Source: Candidatus Aminicenantota bacterium (GTDB lineage Bacteria > Acidobacteriota > Aminicenantia > Aminicenantales > JAFGAV01). From it: 7,162 nt of DNA. Each line of letters begins with the position of its first letter. Within the stretch, counting starts at the first letter, position 1. Both the position numbers and the translations under genes were made by a program. Positions 5,764-7,162 of the stretch are shown one piece after another. The stretch is from contig VGJG01000081.1 of NCBI GenBank assembly GCA_016867615.1, positions 1-7,162 of the forward strand, given 5' to 3'. The notes below the pieces were generated by a model, which made no database searches, had not been told where the DNA came from, and saw nothing but the letters and a program-made list of their open reading frames with translations.

Positions 5764-6381
5764 CTATAACAATCCGTTGACCAGGGTTACGGCCGAGGCG
5801 GCGTCGGGCGCATAGCCTTGGGCGCCGATCCTCTGGGCGTATTCAGGGGAGAGGGGCGCTCCGCCGACGACGACCGGAACGCCCAGCCCCGCGGCGCGCA
5901 GGGCGTCGATGACTCCCGGCATATGGACCATGGTCGTGGTCAGCAGGGCGGACAGACCGACGATATCGGCGCGCTCCTCCCGCGCCGCCTCGACGAACCT
6001 CTCGGGCGGCACGTCCGCTCCCAGGTCAACCACCCTGTATCCCGCGCCCCGGAGCATCATGCCCACCAGGTTCTTGCCGATGTCATGGAGGTCGCCCCGG
6101 ACCGTTCCCAGGACGACGACGCCCCTGGGCGCCACTCCCTCCTTGACGAGACGGGGTTCGAGCCGGGCCAGGCCGGCGTGCATGGCCCGGGAGGCGACCA
6201 GCACTTCGGGGATGAAAATCTCGTTCCTCTTGAACAGCGCGCCCAGCCGCTCCATGCCGGGGATCAGCCCCCGATGGAGGATCTCGGCCGCCGGGATCCC
6301 GGACTGAAGCGCATCCTCCACAAGGCTCTCGATTTCCTCTCTCTTTCCCGCCAGCAGGGCTTCCTGGACCCGATCCCACAT
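5764..6381 (-). CDS. methyltransferase cognate corrinoid protein (B12-binding, MtbC/MttC-like)
   Basis: This small cobamide-binding protein shuttles methyl groups between methyltransferases. Residues are numbered here from the upstream ATG at 6408. The first half is the helical B12-binding-2 cap (about 10-90), with LIPGMERLGALFKRNEIFIP (48-67) and a following VLVASRAMHAGL. The second half is the Rossmann-like cobalamin-binding domain, with GDLHDIGKN (105-113) giving the D106-x-H108-x-x-G111 motif whose histidine is the lower cobalt ligand, then SAL (153-155) and VVGGAPL (180-186). These are the standard base-off/His-on determinants. The start is placed at ATG 6381 (205 aa). GAGGAG sits six bases before it, and the family normally begins near this point. 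The longer 214-residue form from ATG 6408 has no ribosome-binding site and its ATG overlaps a likely -10 box. The probable partner is the UroD-like methyltransferase at 3429-4448; no MttB/MtbB-type substrate enzyme or corrinoid reactivase is visible here. Confidence 0.93.
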   Translation of the reverse strand: MWDRVQEALLAGKREEIESLVEDALQSGIPAAEILHRGLIPGMERLGALFKRNEIFIPEVLVASRAMHAGLARLEPRLVKEGVAPRGVVVLGTVRGDLHDIGKNLVGMMLRGAGYRVVDLGADVPPERFVEAAREERADIVGLSALLTTTMVHMPGVIDALRAAGLGVPVVVGGAPLSPEYAQRIGAQGYAPDAASAVTLVNGLL

Positions 6382-6387
6382 GCTTTT

Positions 6388-6393
6388 CTCCTC
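6388..6393 (-). promoter_or_regulatory. Shine-Dalgarno deciding the start of the corrinoid-protein gene
   Basis: GAGGAG on the minus strand, six bases before ATG 6381-6379, is a near-ideal ribosome-binding site. The alternative ATG at 6408 is preceded by TTCCTGAAAA, which has no purine-rich SD. Confidence 0.7.
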
Positions 6394-6406
6394 GGCCGGC
6401 CGGCTC

Positions 6407-6435
6407 ATTTTTCAGGAACCGGAAGCCCCTGTCAA
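6407..6435 (-). promoter_or_regulatory. putative sigma-70-type promoter for the corrinoid-protein gene
   Basis: A perfect TTGACA (6435-6430, minus strand) is followed after 17 bases by AAAAAT (6412-6407, four of six of the -10 consensus). Transcription would start near 6400, downstream of the ATG at 6408 and just upstream of the GAGGAG site. This fits initiation at 6381. Confidence 0.5.
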
Positions 6436-6519
6436 GCCGGTTTCGCTTCCAAGCCCCGCGGCGGAGGAATCTCCTCGGCTTGCCCGGGGATCGCCCTCCG
6501 GGAATCACGGATGCCCTTC

Positions 6520-6549
6520 TTGTTTTTCCCGAGCGGGCGCGGGTATGAT
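6520..6549 (+). promoter_or_regulatory. putative promoter for the isomerase-like gene
   Basis: TATGAT (6544-6549, five of six of the -10 consensus) lies 18 bases after a weak TTGTTT (6520-6525, three of six). Transcription would begin about 6555-6557, at or next to the proposed ATG 6557, so the mRNA may be leaderless or nearly so. The -35 is poor, so the call rests mainly on the -10. Confidence 0.4.
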
Positions 6550-6556
6550 AGGGGCC

Positions 6557-7162
6557 ATGTCGGGATTCAGGGTGGGGATCGACAGCTATTGCCTTCAGCC
6601 CCTCGGCCTTTCGCACTTCCAGGTCCTGGAGTGGGCCGCGAGGAACGGCGCCCGGGGCGTGCAGTTTTCCGAGGGCTGGCCCGAGGAGCGGGGCGACCCG
6701 GACCCCTCTCTGCTCGACGACCTCGCCGCCCAGGCGCGGGACATGCGCTTGTACCTTGAATGGGGCGGCGGACAGCACATCCCCTTCGACCTGGCGAAGA
6801 ACACGCCCAAGGACATCCTCGCCTCGAACCGGCGCGCCGCCGAACAAGCCCGCCGGCTGGGAGCGGTCACGGTTCGCTCGTGCTCGGGAGGACTCATGCG
6901 CTGGAAGGAAGAGAACCCTCCCACAGAAGCGTATCTCCGCGAGACCGCCCGCGCCCTCCGCGAACAGGAGGACATGCTCCGGGACAACGGCGTCGTCCTC
7001 GCCCTGGAGACGCATTTCGAGTTCACGACCTTCGAACTGCTGCGCCTCTTCGAGATGTGCGGCGCCGCCCCCGGGGGATGTTTCGGCATCTGCCTGGACA
7101 CGATGAACCTCCTGACCATGCTCGAGGACCCCCTCTCGGCCGCGGCCCGGGTCCGGGACTGG
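6557..7162 (+). CDS. sugar phosphate isomerase/epimerase-like TIM barrel protein, N-terminal part (3' end outside window)
   Basis: An open frame without a stop runs to the last base (202 codons seen). The start reads MSGFRVGIDSYCLQPLG, the usual first strand of xylose-isomerase-like (AP endonuclease 2 fold) TIM barrels. WAARNGARGVQFSEG (26-40) follows, as the second strand. VVLALETHFEFTT (146-158) holds the metal-binding glutamate E151, and CFGICLDTMNLL (175-186) holds D181 and N184, matching the family 'g.clDtgN' motif. The later histidine and glutamate metal ligands should lie past the window edge. Family members isomerise or epimerise sugars, inositols or hydroxy-acids using a divalent metal; the exact substrate cannot be read. 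ATG 6557 is chosen because a -10-like box lies at 6544-6549. An in-frame ATG four codons earlier (6545) lies inside that box. The only SD-like bases (AGGGG, 6550-6554) are two bases from the ATG. It is divergent from the corrinoid-protein gene. Confidence 0.85.
   Translation, partial: MSGFRVGIDSYCLQPLGLSHFQVLEWAARNGARGVQFSEGWPEERGDPDPSLLDDLAAQARDMRLYLEWGGGQHIPFDLAKNTPKDILASNRRAAEQARRLGAVTVRSCSGGLMRWKEENPPTEAYLRETARALREQEDMLRDNGVVLALETHFEFTTFELLRLFEMCGAAPGGCFGICLDTMNLLTMLEDPLSAAARVRDW

Noticed and set aside
6382..6556. Cobalamin riboswitch upstream of the corrinoid-protein gene
   Set aside because: The predicted leader is only about 20 bases, and no B12-box-like conserved core was seen in the spacer, which is also too short for the full element.
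6083..7015. 310-codon minus-strand frame spanning the corrinoid gene start and the isomerase region
   Set aside because: It crosses two well-supported genes and their promoter region in the wrong frame, and its translation shows no domain. The frame from 6557 on the plus strand has isomerase motifs instead.
6756..7106. 116-codon plus-strand frame near the right edge
   Set aside because: It is out of frame with the isomerase-like gene open from 6557 to the window end. It is Ser/Arg/Pro-rich with no motifs.

Overview
The window is GC-rich, densely coded bacterial DNA. The organism has an outer membrane, because one gene encodes a signal-peptide-bearing Omp85/BamA-type barrel that ends in phenylalanine. 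Promoter-like boxes close to the sigma-70 consensus lie upstream of several genes. The mix of high GC, an outer membrane, a corrinoid protein and a UroD-like methyltransferase would suit Acidobacteriota/Aminicenantota-like or related anaerobic diderms. That placement is a guess from gene content; there is no rRNA or other marker here.

Layout. Bases 1-519 (+) hold the 3' end of an EamA/DMT-type membrane transporter. Bases 615-3451 (+) are a two-gene potassium-uptake operon: trkA (NAD-binding RCK regulator) then trkH (K+-translocating membrane subunit), with a likely promoter at 547-576. The trkH 3' end overlaps, tail to tail by 23 bp, a minus-strand gene for a UroD/MtaA-family protein (3429-4448). 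That gene sits 10 nt behind an Omp85-like outer-membrane barrel gene (4459-5583). The two look like one operon with a good promoter at 5612-5640. A 180-base spacer follows (5584-5763). Its far end is a strikingly AT-rich island with a LacI/CcpA-type operator-like palindrome. Next, on the minus strand, is a methyltransferase-type corrinoid (B12-binding) protein gene (5764-6381). Divergent from it, a sugar-phosphate isomerase/epimerase-like TIM-barrel gene begins at 6557 and runs off the window end.

How the genes fit together. TrkA and TrkH form a standard K+ uptake system. The UroD-like protein and the corrinoid protein are classic partners in corrinoid-dependent methyl transfer: the corrinoid protein carries a methyl group on cobalt, and a UroD-fold enzyme moves it to or from another molecule. 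Here they are in neighbouring but separate transcription units, with an outer-membrane barrel between them and a sugar-isomerase-like gene beside them. This suggests, without proving, catabolism of a methylated (perhaps carbohydrate-derived) compound. The UroD-like protein has His-Ser-Asp-Gly where MtaA-type enzymes have His-x-Cys-Gly, so it belongs to a poorly characterised branch. No tRNA, rRNA, CRISPR, transposon or cobalamin riboswitch was seen.
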